Counted from the stretch's first letter, positions 44,658 through 54,944 are shown. The stretch: DNA of 64,000 bases from an uncultured Lachnospiraceae bacterium (GCA_910578405.1 CAJTQO010000010.1:27120-91119); one strand, 5' to 3'. Made by a program: numbers and translations. Notes: generated by a model from the letters alone, not told the origin.

Positions 44658-45890
44658 CTATCCCTTCACCACCCCCACTGTCCGCAGCTTCCGGACCACC
44701 CGTACCAGGTCTTCCTGCTGTCTCATCACCTCATCAATGTCTTTATAAGCAAACCTGCACTCCTCCGCCACATCGTTCTTCTTCCGCTTTCCTAAAACCA
44801 CCCCCTGTTTCTTCAAATCCACCATCACCTGTTCTGTGGTAAAAGCCCGCATGGCCCCGCTTCTGGAATAAGCCCGGCCTGCGCCGTGGGAAGAACTATG
44901 GAAAGACTCTGCATTTCCTTTCCCTTCCACCACATAGCTGTAAGACCCCATGGCTCCTGGTATGACCGCCATCTCCCCCAACCTGGCCCTTGTGGCCCCT
45001 TTCCGGTGTACCCACACATTTTCGCCATAATGGTTCTCCAAAGCCGCATAATTGTGATGGCAGTTCAATGGCTCCGTAAAGGAAACCGTCCGCCCCGCAT
45101 ACCGCTTCAAATGCTCCCTTACCATTGCGCACACCCGTTCCATCATACACGCCCTGTTCTCAAACGCATAATCCAGGGCAAGGCGCATCCAACGAATATA
45201 CTGCTGCCCCTCTTTCGTATGCACCGGGAGAAAAGCCAGCCGATACTCATCCGGCGTCCGGCTATGCCACATACGGTTTAACTCCCTTGCCTTATTATGG
45301 AAATAATCACAAATTTGTTTCCCCAAGTGGCGGCTTCCCGAATGAATCATCAGACAAAGATACCCTTCTTCATCCTCCTGCAGCTCAATAAAGTGATTGC
45401 CGCCTCCCAGCGTACCCACCTGAAAATATCCTTCTTCTATCAAAGGAAACAACTCTCTGTCAGCCTCATATCCCTCCCTCTCTTCCAGGGCCAAATCCAA
45501 TACGGCTGACTCCTGCTTCTGTTTATGCCTCTCATGTCCCACCGGAATGGCTCTCATAATATTCCCAATCATTGACTGCATAATGGTAGCCGTCCCCGCC
45601 ATAACTTCCCTGACTTCCTCATATTTTACATCCGTCGCCGCAAATACCATCCCGCAGCCAATGTCCACGCCCACTGCATTTGGAATCACCACATCCTTGG
45701 CTGCAATCACTCCGCCGATAGGCATACCTTTCCCTGTATGGGTATCGGGCATCAGACATACCCATTTATGTAAAAAAGGAAGATTTGCCAAATGATACGC
45801 CTGCTCCAGGCAAGACTCCTCCATTTTCTCTGGCCCGGACAGCCATACCTTCACCGGAACTATCGTCTTCTCATTATAAATCACGAACAT
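44658..45890 (-). CDS. rtcB: RNA-splicing ligase RtcB
   Basis: A 410-residue Mn/GTP-dependent RNA ligase that joins 2',3'-cyclic phosphate or 3'-phosphate ends to 5'-OH ends. Metal and guanylation motifs are present: NAVGVDIGCGM, GGGNHFIEL, HSGSRHLG, NCHHNYA and FHSSSHGAGR, which includes the guanylated His region. Archease is not seen nearby. The gene is divergent from two WYL-domain regulators, which suggests induction during RNA damage. GGAGGTGGG precedes the ATG. Confidence 0.95.
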   Translation of the reverse strand: MFVIYNEKTIVPVKVWLSGPEKMEESCLEQAYHLANLPFLHKWVCLMPDTHTGKGMPIGGVIAAKDVVIPNAVGVDIGCGMVFAATDVKYEEVREVMAGTATIMQSMIGNIMRAIPVGHERHKQKQESAVLDLALEEREGYEADRELFPLIEEGYFQVGTLGGGNHFIELQEDEEGYLCLMIHSGSRHLGKQICDYFHNKARELNRMWHSRTPDEYRLAFLPVHTKEGQQYIRWMRLALDYAFENRACMMERVCAMVREHLKRYAGRTVSFTEPLNCHHNYAALENHYGENVWVHRKGATRARLGEMAVIPGAMGSYSYVVEGKGNAESFHSSSHGAGRAYSRSGAMRAFTTEQVMVDLKKQGVVLGKRKKNDVAEECRFAYKDIDEVMRQQEDLVRVVRKLRTVGVVKG

Positions 45891-46150
45891 AAACGCTTTC
45901 CCACCTCCTCATAATCTTTTCCCATTCAATATCTTTTCCAAGCTGCGGAATAGAGCTAACTCATTGGAAAGAACCATCCGGCACACATTTACCGAGCAAC
46001 CGGGCCGCTTCCCTTTGTCTGAATCTACGATACCATATCCTTCCAAAGGAATCTCTTCAAAAAAGTTGCGAGCCTATGGTAAAATACAAATAGAAAGCGC
46101 CGCCGCAAGAAAGGCTACACCGCAACGCAAAGAAAGGCTACCGCAAACCT

Positions 46151-47386
46151 ATGTCGAAATTCAGCGAACTTATCAAATCCTTTTCCAAAAGCAGGGAATA
46201 TGTCCGTGACTTTTTTGTATACGGTTTCAAAACCCGCGAAGAATTTCACGGCTGGAGCAGCCGTACCTACGATAACGAACGCAGACGGCTGGAAAGCTGG
46301 CTCTCCGGCTATGTCCGGCAGGATTACACGGAAAAAGGAAAAAACATTCACTTATCCATAGACAGCAGCCTGCAGGACGTCAATCCACTCTACCGGGTGT
46401 GGAAAGCGAAAAGTTTTACCGACAATGATATTATGCTGCACTTTTATGTTCTGGACGTCCTGCTGGAATCCCCCGGACAGACTGCCGACCAAATCGCAGA
46501 CATTATTTTGTCAAAACATAACATCCTGTTTGACGCCCAAATGGTCCGCAGGAAATGCAATCAATACGCTGCGGAAGGCATTCTGGAAAAGGAAAAGCAC
46601 GGCAGAAAGACACACTACCGCCCCGGCCTTCCTCTACGGAAACTGCTGTCCGCATACCCGGCCCTGGAACATGCCATAAAACTGTTCCAACTTTCCTCCC
46701 CCCTTGGCATCCTGGGAAGCTCCTTAATGGATAACGGTTCCTTCTCCAACAACCTGTTCCTCACCAAGCATAATTTCTTTGTCCACACCCTGGAAGATGA
46801 AATGCTCTTCCCCATCCTCCAGGCCATGCACGAAAAAAAGGCCGTCTCCCTTCATATAAAAAGCGCAAAGTCCGGCAAACCCTCAGAGCTGGAAGGCGCC
46901 CCACTGAAAATTTTTACCAGTACACGGACAGGAAGACGCTACCTTTGCCTCTACCTTACACAAGCCAAACGCTTTGCCAATGTCCGTATGGACGCCATCA
47001 AAGCCGTGAAGCCCAAAGACTCCTGCCCAGACTACGAAACGATTCTCAAAAAACTGGAAAGGAATAAGCATATGGCATGGGGCGTTTCTTTCCAAAATAA
47101 TGGCCGTTTCCGCTGCGAACAGGTGAAACTGACCTTTCAAATCCAATCCGCCTGCGAAACCCATATCCTGCAAAGGCTGCGGCGGGAAGGAAAAGGCGGC
47201 GCTATACGGCAGATTGCGCCCGATACCTATACCTATGAAACAACCGTCTTTGATACAAACGAAATGTTGCCCTGGCTGCGCACCTTCACCGGACGCATCC
47301 TCTCAGCCGAGTCTGACAGCGGGCATTTGGAACAACGTTTCCAGAAAGATTTTCTAACGATGTACCGCATGTATTTTCAAGAGTGA
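46151..47386 (+). CDS. WYL-domain regulatory protein 1
   Basis: The 411-residue protein has an N-terminal winged-helix-like region (MLHFYVLDVLLESPGQTADQIADII, AQMVRRKCNQYAAEGIL). A WYL-type sensor core follows, with AMHEKKAVSLHIKS and RRYLCLYLTQAKRFANVRMDAIKAV. WYL domains bind nucleic acids or nucleotides and control stress and defence genes. It is divergent to rtcB and followed by a second WYL gene 40 bases downstream. The ribosome site is weak. Confidence 0.8.
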   Translation: MSKFSELIKSFSKSREYVRDFFVYGFKTREEFHGWSSRTYDNERRRLESWLSGYVRQDYTEKGKNIHLSIDSSLQDVNPLYRVWKAKSFTDNDIMLHFYVLDVLLESPGQTADQIADIILSKHNILFDAQMVRRKCNQYAAEGILEKEKHGRKTHYRPGLPLRKLLSAYPALEHAIKLFQLSSPLGILGSSLMDNGSFSNNLFLTKHNFFVHTLEDEMLFPILQAMHEKKAVSLHIKSAKSGKPSELEGAPLKIFTSTRTGRRYLCLYLTQAKRFANVRMDAIKAVKPKDSCPDYETILKKLERNKHMAWGVSFQNNGRFRCEQVKLTFQIQSACETHILQRLRREGKGGAIRQIAPDTYTYETTVFDTNEMLPWLRTFTGRILSAESDSGHLEQRFQKDFLTMYRMYFQE

Positions 47387-47426
47387 ACACCATAGGAAAA
47401 AGAAAATGTTTTAGGAGGCCACCTAT

Positions 47427-48407
47427 ATGGCAGAATTATTTTCCGAAGTATATAACTGCTACTTCCAGGTCATTCAATCGCTGGTAAAGCAGAAAAGCTC
47501 TCTTTCAAAGCAGGAATTAAGCCACTGCATTCAAAATACCTGCTTTGAGGAAAGCATCCTCTACCTGCTCCCCAGGTTGACAGAGAAAAAATGGGGATTT
47601 TATGAAGAAAAAGACGGCATACTGCATTCCAGACTATCCGAAAACTTCTGCGTCCCTCTTACCAATCTGCAAAAGTCCTACCTGAAAGCTATCCTTATGG
47701 ATGAAAAAATCGGCCTTTTTCTTGAAGAAGAGGAAATCCGCGCCATCAATGCCGCCTTCTCTGACATCCGGCCCCTCTTCCTGCCCGGCGACTTCTATTA
47801 TTACGACCGCTTCTCCGATAAAGACGACTACATGGAGCCGGAATACCGAAAACATTTCCGAACCATCCTGGCTGCCATTCAAAACAAAGAATACCTGGAT
47901 ATCGCCTATGAATCACGCACAAACCATAGGCTCCGCCACAACTATCTGCCATGCCGCCTGGAATATTCCATAAAAAACGACTGCTTCCGGCTGCTGGCTC
48001 TCCGTTCTCATGCCAAACAACCCAACACAGTCGTCACCTTAAACCTGCGCCGCATCAAAGAAACCGCCCCAACAGGCGTTACGCTTCCTCAGCTTCCGGA
48101 TATCAACAGACTCCTTTCTTCTTCCTGCTGCCAGGAACCAGTGCGCCTCTTAATCAAAGACCGGCGCAATGCCCTGGAACGTGCCATGCTGCAATTTGCC
48201 AATTACCGGAAAAACACCCGGAAACTGGATGCGGATACTTATGAATGTCTTATCTACTATAAGAAAGACACCGAGACAGAACTGCTCATCGAAATTCTTT
48301 CTTTCGGGCCTATGATTCGGGTAACTGGAAATGAAGCTTTCCTTACCCTGCTCAAAGAACGGCTTGCGAAACAGGCGGCGTTTACGCCAAAATTCCGTAA
48401 AACCTAA
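47427..48407 (+). CDS. WYL-domain regulatory protein 2
   Basis: A 326-residue partner of the preceding gene, with TTTAGGAGGCC before the ATG. The N-terminal part is helical (SKQELSHCIQNTCFEESILYLLPRL). The WYL core is seen in YLDIAYESR and FRLLALRSHAKQPNTVVTLNLRRI. A C-terminal extension (YYKKDTETELLIEILSFGPMIRV) matches the WCX segment. The two WYL proteins probably work together, perhaps as a heterodimer, on the shared rtcB intergenic region. Confidence 0.8.
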   Translation: MAELFSEVYNCYFQVIQSLVKQKSSLSKQELSHCIQNTCFEESILYLLPRLTEKKWGFYEEKDGILHSRLSENFCVPLTNLQKSYLKAILMDEKIGLFLEEEEIRAINAAFSDIRPLFLPGDFYYYDRFSDKDDYMEPEYRKHFRTILAAIQNKEYLDIAYESRTNHRLRHNYLPCRLEYSIKNDCFRLLALRSHAKQPNTVVTLNLRRIKETAPTGVTLPQLPDINRLLSSSCCQEPVRLLIKDRRNALERAMLQFANYRKNTRKLDADTYECLIYYKKDTETELLIEILSFGPMIRVTGNEAFLTLLKERLAKQAAFTPKFRKT

Positions 48408-48410
48408 ACC

Positions 48411-48466
48411 ACCAAAAAAGAAAATCTCCCTCTATTCCTGCCATAGCATAACCGAATAGAGGGAGA
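48411..48466 (-). terminator. Terminator after the chemotaxis receptor gene
   Basis: Arms tctccctctattc (48425-48437) and gaatagagggaga (48454-48466) form a 13-bp perfect stem. On the minus strand it is followed by TTTTCTTTTTT. Confidence 0.85.
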
Positions 48467-48486
48467 CGCTCTCCCGCACATATATT

Positions 48487-50514
48487 TTAAACCCGGAATT
48501 TTGCAACCTGTTCTTTCAATAATGCCGCCTGCCCGGACATTTTTTCACTGACTGCGGCCGAACCTTTCACCGCATCGCTATTTTCCTGCGCCACTTTGGA
48601 AATGCATTCCAGCTCTTGCGAAATCTGGCTTACCGCACTGGTCTGCCCATCGGCCGCTTCAAATATCGCCGCCACAGCGTCTGACACTTTTTTCTCACCG
48701 GAAACCACTTCCTGTAACGCCGTATTTGTTTTATCGGAAATATAGCTCCCTGTTTCCACGGCTTCCACTGTCTCCCGAATCAATAATGCCGTTCCTCTCG
48801 CCGCCTCCGCCGATTTCCCGGCCAGCATCCTAACCTCATCCGCCACCACGGCAAATCCTTTGCCCGCTTCTCCGGCCCGCGCCGCCTCTATCGCCGCATT
48901 CAGGGACAGGATGCTTGTCTGTGAAGCAATGTCTTCAATTGTCCGAATAATTTTAATAATTTCTTTCGATTTCCCGTCAATTGTCCGCATCGCCTCCATC
49001 AGTTCCAACATTTCACTGCTGCATGTTTCAATCTGCTGATTTGTCCGGACATTTTCTTCTTTTGCAAGGCTTGCATACCTGACCGTGTCGTCCGCCTGCC
49101 GCTCAATATTCCCTACCGCAGCCCCAAGCGCCTCTACCGCAGCCACCTGCTCCGACGCTCCAAATGCCAAAGATTCCGCCCGGGCCGATACCTGCCCCGC
49201 TTCTTCGTTCACCTGGTTTGAGACTAGGGAAATCTCTTTCATCACTTTTGTCAGCTTAGAACGTATTGCCGCCAGATTCCCTGTCAGTTCCTTCAAGCCG
49301 CCGATATAATACCTTTCATTTTTCTCCACATCCACGGTCAGATTCCCATCGGCTATTTCACTTAAAATCCTTCCAATATCCTCAATCGCCGCATTCAGAT
49401 GGCTGCAAACATTGTGGGTTACTTTTGCAATCATGCCAATCTCATCGTTTCTTCCGTAAAACCGCTCCAGCCCTTTATCCGCAGAAAGATTGAATTCACT
49501 CAAATCCGAAATCGCCTTTTCCACTGCCATCAAATCTCTTCCTGTTTTGCTTAAAATAGCAAGCGTCACCAAAACAAGGATGGCTCCCACTGCGGCACAG
49601 GCCACCCCCATCACGATACGCACATTGGCCACTGACCTGTAAACTTGCGAATAATTATCCTGTACCATAAAGATCCATCCCCGGTTCTCCAGATACTTAT
49701 AAACGGCAATCTGCCGGCCATTATCCGCATCCTGGTATGTATAGGCGCCCACTCCTTCGCCGCCTTCTTCCAGAACGCGTCTAACCACTTCCAGATGCCC
49801 TTCCTCTTTAATCTGTGTATTCAACAGTTCTTCTTTCTCATGGTAAAGGTATACGCCTGTCTCTGCATTGATAAAAACATACCTGCTGTCCGGAAGGCTT
49901 TTTAACTCCAAATCCAAAAGCGCGTCCATCAGTCTGTCCGCATAGACCCCTGCGCCCACAAACCCCAGGCATTCCCCGCCTTCATAAACCGGACAGTACA
50001 TGGAAATGACCATATTCCCAGTTCCCGGCGATTCCATAATCCCCAGATTCGTTAATTCCTCACTGGCAAGAATCGTATTTTTGAATGTCTTTAACGACTC
50101 TCCTTCCCGCGTGGTTATCCCTATGGCTTCCTGTTTCGTATGGGTTAGCACATAAGTATCTGTATCGGCAATATACAATCCTTCAAAGATGCCTTTCACC
50201 TCCGAAAAATCCACCGTATACTGCCTTGCCCTGCGAAGCAATTCCGGATTCTCCGGATCGGCCAGCAAATCCCGCACCTCCCTGCTAAGCGCAAACGCCG
50301 TCAGGTATTCCTCTGCCGAAGACACATAATCGTCAATAATGACAGCCCTGGATTCCACTGCGTTGGCCATCTGATCTGTAATATTGTTCCTGACCATGGC
50401 TTCCATGCTGGATGCAATTATTATCCAAAGCAGCAGTAAACCAGACAAAGTAATTGCTGTTGTAAGAATGCTGATCCTTGAAGCAAGTTTCCGGTTTTTC
50501 AGAATGTTTCCCAT
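48487..50514 (-). CDS. Methyl-accepting chemotaxis protein with Cache sensor
   Basis: The 675-residue receptor has a first membrane helix (residues ~13-37), an outside dCache-like domain (KGIFEGLYIADTDTYVLTHTKQE, RYVFINAETGVYLYH) and a second helix around residues 300-325. A HAMP-like linker leads to the signalling domain, whose hairpin tip is IEDIASQTSILSLNAAIEAARAGEAGKGF. It senses an external small molecule and signals to CheA. This supports motility, but no flagellar genes are in the window. Confidence 0.95.
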   Translation of the reverse strand: MGNILKNRKLASRISILTTAITLSGLLLLWIIIASSMEAMVRNNITDQMANAVESRAVIIDDYVSSAEEYLTAFALSREVRDLLADPENPELLRRARQYTVDFSEVKGIFEGLYIADTDTYVLTHTKQEAIGITTREGESLKTFKNTILASEELTNLGIMESPGTGNMVISMYCPVYEGGECLGFVGAGVYADRLMDALLDLELKSLPDSRYVFINAETGVYLYHEKEELLNTQIKEEGHLEVVRRVLEEGGEGVGAYTYQDADNGRQIAVYKYLENRGWIFMVQDNYSQVYRSVANVRIVMGVACAAVGAILVLVTLAILSKTGRDLMAVEKAISDLSEFNLSADKGLERFYGRNDEIGMIAKVTHNVCSHLNAAIEDIGRILSEIADGNLTVDVEKNERYYIGGLKELTGNLAAIRSKLTKVMKEISLVSNQVNEEAGQVSARAESLAFGASEQVAAVEALGAAVGNIERQADDTVRYASLAKEENVRTNQQIETCSSEMLELMEAMRTIDGKSKEIIKIIRTIEDIASQTSILSLNAAIEAARAGEAGKGFAVVADEVRMLAGKSAEAARGTALLIRETVEAVETGSYISDKTNTALQEVVSGEKKVSDAVAAIFEAADGQTSAVSQISQELECISKVAQENSDAVKGSAAVSEKMSGQAALLKEQVAKFRV

Positions 50515-51110
50515 AAACTTATAACCCCCTCCGTTATAAAAGTCCTGTCAAATGTCTAAGTATTATGGCATTGCTGCCCGGTTCCCTTTCCCTTGCGCCA
50601 AATCCTCTCCTATTCCCCAAAAATCATATTTGTAAACATCAGGCATAAAAAGGAGACGCTTTGGCAGTCGGTTCACTTATTATAAAGGAAACTATCGGCT
50701 AAATCCCGTGTTCCATCTGACAGAAATTGAAGCTCGCTTTATAATAGCCAACGCCTGCTCTTAGCAATTTTAACATCGGCCTGATGTGCGGACTGGAAAT
50801 TTACAACGAGACGTTCCAGGACAGACAAAAGAAATCAGGTTAAGTAAGCATTCTGCGTGCGTGTTTGGCCTGGTTATTCGTCCAACGATGTACTGATTCT
50901 CCATTGAAACACAAATTAGATTCCTGCTCTGCCTGTTCCCTGCCATTATGCTAAAACTCCCAGACGAAGCCACTGCATCGCCGTCAAAGTTTAGCCTGGA
51001 GCGGAACAAACAACCCAGAAATCTAATTTCTATCCGAACGGAACACTAAAAAAGTTTAACACATCCCATACCAATTTTCAATACCTGAAAACCAAAAAAT
51101 GGCGGCGCTT
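50515..51110. other. Gene-free 596-base interval
   Basis: No convincing gene, terminator or promoter was found. The longest ORF is 79 codons on the minus strand (50770-51009) without a ribosome site or family match. It may be a decayed gene or a non-coding repeat. Confidence 0.5.
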
Positions 51111-51611
51111 TCATCTTTTTCGATAATAATCCACCGCAATCACCGTGCCATCCGGATACGTTTCCGTCGCTGACTTAATGTATTGGGTAAAACCGAAATT
51201 CCTGTAAATCTGCCGGTTCTTCTCTTGCTTTGGCTCTACTCCCAAAGTAACTTCCGTAAATCCTCTTTGCTGCAAATCGTGCAGCATAAACTGCATTAAC
51301 TTTGAAAAATATCCCTTGCCCTGATATTCTTCCATTGTCCGGAATCCGTTTAGATAGGCCATATGGCGCCCGACCAGCCCCTCACTGTTTGGAACCAGCC
51401 CAGGATGCAGCATTGCCGTCGCTTCACATATAATTTTCCCATGAAGCAACCCGTAATAAGGTATGCTGTCGCCCTTTTGAAAGTTCTCCATCGCCTTTCC
51501 CTTCCAAACCATCCAATTGCTTTTCCCGTTCCCGCTATGCGCTATTTCATAATCCCATTTTATTTCCATCTCTTCTAACGTTGGGATTTTACATATGTAG
51601 CCATCACCCAC
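51111..51611 (-). CDS. GNAT-family N-acetyltransferase
   Basis: The 166-residue protein has the acetyl-CoA motif in FRTMEEYQGKGYFSKLMQFML and the later strand RQIYRNFGFTQY, the GNAT fold order. The start codon is GTG, preceded by GGATGAGG. Acceptor unknown. It follows hemW in the same direction. Confidence 0.8.
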   Translation of the reverse strand: MGDGYICKIPTLEEMEIKWDYEIAHSGNGKSNWMVWKGKAMENFQKGDSIPYYGLLHGKIICEATAMLHPGLVPNSEGLVGRHMAYLNGFRTMEEYQGKGYFSKLMQFMLHDLQQRGFTEVTLGVEPKQEKNRQIYRNFGFTQYIKSATETYPDGTVIAVDYYRKR

Positions 51612-51660
51612 TGCGCCTCATCCTTTCAAGCCAAACCTGTCTTTACCCCTGCGGCCCCTG

Positions 51661-53070
51661 TCAGAACAGGAATTTTGCCATTACATAATTGCTCACGTCC
51701 CGTCCGTAAGCCGTCAGCCGTATCTCTTCCTGCGTCACTTCCAGTAACCCTTGCCGCTCCAGCTTCTCAATCACTGGGCCGTACACTTCCTTCATCTCTC
51801 TGCCAAAGGCCTCCGCAAACTTTGCCAACCCCACCCCTTTGGACAGGCGCAGCCCAAGGAACATAAATTCTTCCATCTGCTCTTCCAAACTTAACCGCTG
51901 CACATCCTCCTTAACGGTTTTCCCTTTTATCAGAATATTTTCCATATATTCCTGTAAATCGGAACAGTTTTTCCAACGCACATTGCCCGCCATAGAAGCC
52001 GCCCCCAGGCCAAAACCAATATAATCCTTCCTTTCCCAATAACCGATGTTATGCCTGCATTCCATCCCCGGCCTGGCATAATTGGAGATTTCATATCTGT
52101 TGTATCCTTTTCCCCGCAAAAAAACTTCCGTCTGTTCGTACATCTCCCGCTCTTCCTCTTCCGTAGGAAGCGGGAGGACTTTTCCAAACGCGCTTTTCTC
52201 CATTTCCTGCAAGGACGCATTTCCTAACGTCTCCGATTCCTGCAAGGATGTTTTCCCTGACATACACCCAGCCCCTTCCTGCAAAGGCGCTTCCGTTGGC
52301 ATATCCCTTTTCAACCCGGCTCCTTTCGACTCCCTGCCCTGCGTTTCCCGCTCCCTGTCCCCTCCTCCATATATCTCATAAAAAGGAGTGCCTTCCTCAA
52401 GAATAAGGCTATACGCAGAAATATGGGCAGGCCCTAAGGCCGCCACCTGCCTTAGGCTGTCCATATAATCCGCCGCCGACTGTCCCGGCAGCGCAGACAT
52501 CAGATCCACATTGATATTGTCAAACCCTGCTTCTACCGCGTCCCGGTATATGCGGAAGAAATCCTGCGCGCTGTGGACACGCCCTAAATAGGCCAATTCC
52601 CTGTTATGCACAGACTGCGTGCCAATGCTAAGCCGGTTCACGCCTGCCAGACGCAGACGTTCCAGCCGTTCTCGGCCTGCCGTTGCCGGATTGATTTCCA
52701 CCGTAATTTCCACCTGCCGGGCTTCTGTCCCCATGCCAAACGGCTTTCCCTGTCCCGGCTCGTCCCCATCGTTTTCCGCAATCCGCAAATCCTCCGCACC
52801 CGCCTCATCCGCAAAATGAAAAGAAGCCCGCAGGCAGGCAAGAATCCCCTCCAATGCCCCTTCCGCTAAAACGGTAGGCGTTCCGCCCCCAATAAAAACA
52901 GAATCCACCACCGCATCCTGATAGCGCTCCGCTTCCCTTCGGATTTCCTCCAGCAGCGCCTGCACATACCTATCCTTTTCCCTTTCCGCCGCCGGAAAAG
53001 AAAGGAAATCACAATATCTGCATTTCCGCACGCAAAAAGGGATATGGATATAAATACCCATCCTCTGCAT
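51661..53070 (-). CDS. hemW: HemW, coproporphyrinogen-III-oxidase-like radical SAM heme chaperone
   Basis: HemW carries heme and has a radical-SAM 4Fe-4S cluster. Cys13, Cys17 and Cys20 form CVRKCRYC, and FIGGGTPT and NVDLMSALPGQ are typical. HemW lacks the extra N-terminal of true HemN, so a chaperone role fits. At 469 residues it is nearly 90 longer than usual because of two low-complexity inserts, residues ~88-120 and ~236-300. The second contains a repeated [S/P]LQE motif. It is co-directional with lepA, the usual firmicute order. Confidence 0.93.
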   Translation of the reverse strand: MQRMGIYIHIPFCVRKCRYCDFLSFPAAEREKDRYVQALLEEIRREAERYQDAVVDSVFIGGGTPTVLAEGALEGILACLRASFHFADEAGAEDLRIAENDGDEPGQGKPFGMGTEARQVEITVEINPATAGRERLERLRLAGVNRLSIGTQSVHNRELAYLGRVHSAQDFFRIYRDAVEAGFDNINVDLMSALPGQSAADYMDSLRQVAALGPAHISAYSLILEEGTPFYEIYGGGDRERETQGRESKGAGLKRDMPTEAPLQEGAGCMSGKTSLQESETLGNASLQEMEKSAFGKVLPLPTEEEEREMYEQTEVFLRGKGYNRYEISNYARPGMECRHNIGYWERKDYIGFGLGAASMAGNVRWKNCSDLQEYMENILIKGKTVKEDVQRLSLEEQMEEFMFLGLRLSKGVGLAKFAEAFGREMKEVYGPVIEKLERQGLLEVTQEEIRLTAYGRDVSNYVMAKFLF

Positions 53071-53129
53071 CCGTTCCCCCTTTCTCCGCGCATCCTTTAA
53101 ATAATGGCTCTATTCTTAACGCCTCTATT

Positions 53130-54944
53130 TTATTTATCATCTAATTTCAGCACACTCATAAAAGCCTTTTGCGGAATCTCCACGTTGCCAATCTGACGCA
53201 TCCGCTTCTTCCCTTCCTTTTGCTTCTCCAACAATTTTTTCTTACGGGTAATATCACCGCCATAGCATTTGGCAAGCACATCTTTACGCATAGCCTTTAC
53301 CGTTTCCCTTGCAATAATCTTCCCGCCCACCGCTGCCTGAATCGGAATTTCAAATAAATGCCGCGGAATCTCGTCTTTTAATTTCTCACACATTTTCCGT
53401 CCACGCTCATATGCGCTGTCCGCATGTACAATAAATGACAAGGCGTCCACTTCTTCCCGGTTAATCAAAATATCCAACTTCACCAGACTGGACTCTTCAT
53501 ACCCTTTCAAATCATAATCAAAAGAAGCGTATCCTCTGGAACGGGACTTCAAAGCATCAAAAAAGTCATAGATAATCTCATTCAACGGCAGCTCATATTT
53601 CAGCAGCGCCCTCGTCTCTTCCATGTACTCCATGCCAAGGTAACGCCCCCGCCGCTCCTGGCACAGTTCCATAATCGGCCCGATAAACTCTGTAGTCACC
53701 ATAATCTCCGCCGCCACAATCGGCTCTTCCATATAGTCAATTTCCGTGGGATCCGGCAGGTTGGCAGGATTTGTCAATGCAATGACCTCGCCATTGTTTT
53801 TATGCACTTTATAAATAACCCCCGGTGCTGTCGTCACCAAATCCAAATTATACTCTCTCTCTAACCTCTCCTGGATAATTTCCAAATGAAGCAGCCCCAA
53901 AAAGCCGCAGCGGAACCCAAACCCCAAAGCCACCGACGTTTCCGGCTCATACTGCAATGAAGCGTCGTTTAACTGCAATTTTTCCAAAGCATCCCGTAAG
54001 TCCGGATATTTCGCCCCATCCACCGGATACATGCCGCAGTAGACCATGGAATTGACTTTCTTATAACCAGGCAACGGTTCACTGCACGGCCTTTTTGCGT
54101 CCGTCACCGTATCCCCCACCGCCGTATCCTTTACATTTTTAATGGAAGCCGTTATATAGCCCACCATCCCGGCAGACAATTCTTCACAAGGAATAAACTG
54201 CCCAGCGCCAAAATAACCTACCTCCGCCACCTCTGCCCTGGCGCCCGTAGCCATCATTAAAATCTGAGTCCCTTTCCTTACCCTGCCTTCCTTAATCCGG
54301 CAAAACACAATCACTCCTTTATAAGGATCATACAGGGAATCAAAAATCAACGCCTGCAGCGGGTTCTCCGAATCGCCGCCCGGAGCCGGAATCTTATGCA
54401 CCACCGCCTCCAACACTTCTTCAATGCCAATCCCATTCTTAGCGGAAATCAAAGGCGCATCCTGAGCCTCTATCCCAATCACATCCTCAATTTCATCCTT
54501 CACATGCTGCGGCTGCGCGCTTGGCAAATCAATTTTATTAATCACCGGAAACACATCCAAGCCATGGTCCAAAGCCAGATATACATTGGCAAGCGTCTGC
54601 GCTTCAATCCCCTGCGCCGCGTCCACCACCAGGATTGCGCCGTCACAGGCCGCCAGGCTCCTGCTCACCTCATAATTGAAATCCACATGTCCAGGCGTGT
54701 CAATCAGGTTAAAAATATATTCCTCCCCATCCTTTGCCTTATATATAATACGCACCGTCTGCGCTTTAATCGTAATCCCGCGTTCCCGCTCCAACTCCAT
54801 ATTGTCCAAAACCTGCGCCTGCATCTCACGGCTGGTCAGAAGCCCCGTCTTCTCAATAATCCGGTCCGCCAAAGTAGACTTCCCATGGTCAATATGCGCT
54901 ACAATGCAAAAATTTCTTATTTTACTCTGTTCTACGTCTAACAT
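53130..54944 (-). CDS. lepA: Elongation factor 4 (LepA)
   Basis: A ribosome-associated GTPase that back-translocates stalled ribosomes. From ATG 54944 (GAGGAAGACG upstream) it is 604 residues, the family length. G1 is AHIDHGKST, G3 DTPGHVDF and G4 NKIDLP. The C-terminal CTD has RKKKLLEKQKEGKKRMRQIG, the LepA signature. A longer frame to 55010 is not supported. Confidence 0.97.
   Translation of the reverse strand: MLDVEQSKIRNFCIVAHIDHGKSTLADRIIEKTGLLTSREMQAQVLDNMELERERGITIKAQTVRIIYKAKDGEEYIFNLIDTPGHVDFNYEVSRSLAACDGAILVVDAAQGIEAQTLANVYLALDHGLDVFPVINKIDLPSAQPQHVKDEIEDVIGIEAQDAPLISAKNGIGIEEVLEAVVHKIPAPGGDSENPLQALIFDSLYDPYKGVIVFCRIKEGRVRKGTQILMMATGARAEVAEVGYFGAGQFIPCEELSAGMVGYITASIKNVKDTAVGDTVTDAKRPCSEPLPGYKKVNSMVYCGMYPVDGAKYPDLRDALEKLQLNDASLQYEPETSVALGFGFRCGFLGLLHLEIIQERLEREYNLDLVTTAPGVIYKVHKNNGEVIALTNPANLPDPTEIDYMEEPIVAAEIMVTTEFIGPIMELCQERRGRYLGMEYMEETRALLKYELPLNEIIYDFFDALKSRSRGYASFDYDLKGYEESSLVKLDILINREEVDALSFIVHADSAYERGRKMCEKLKDEIPRHLFEIPIQAAVGGKIIARETVKAMRKDVLAKCYGGDITRKKKLLEKQKEGKKRMRQIGNVEIPQKAFMSVLKLDDK

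Noticed and set aside
50692..50699. Sigma-28 -10 box (GCCGATAG) for the chemotaxis receptor
   Set aside because: No TAAA -35 element at the required distance.
50770..51009. 79-codon minus-strand ORF
   Set aside because: No ribosome site or recognisable family; kept only as part of the gene-free interval.
54396..54941. Plus-strand 181-codon ORF
   Set aside because: Antisense shadow of lepA.
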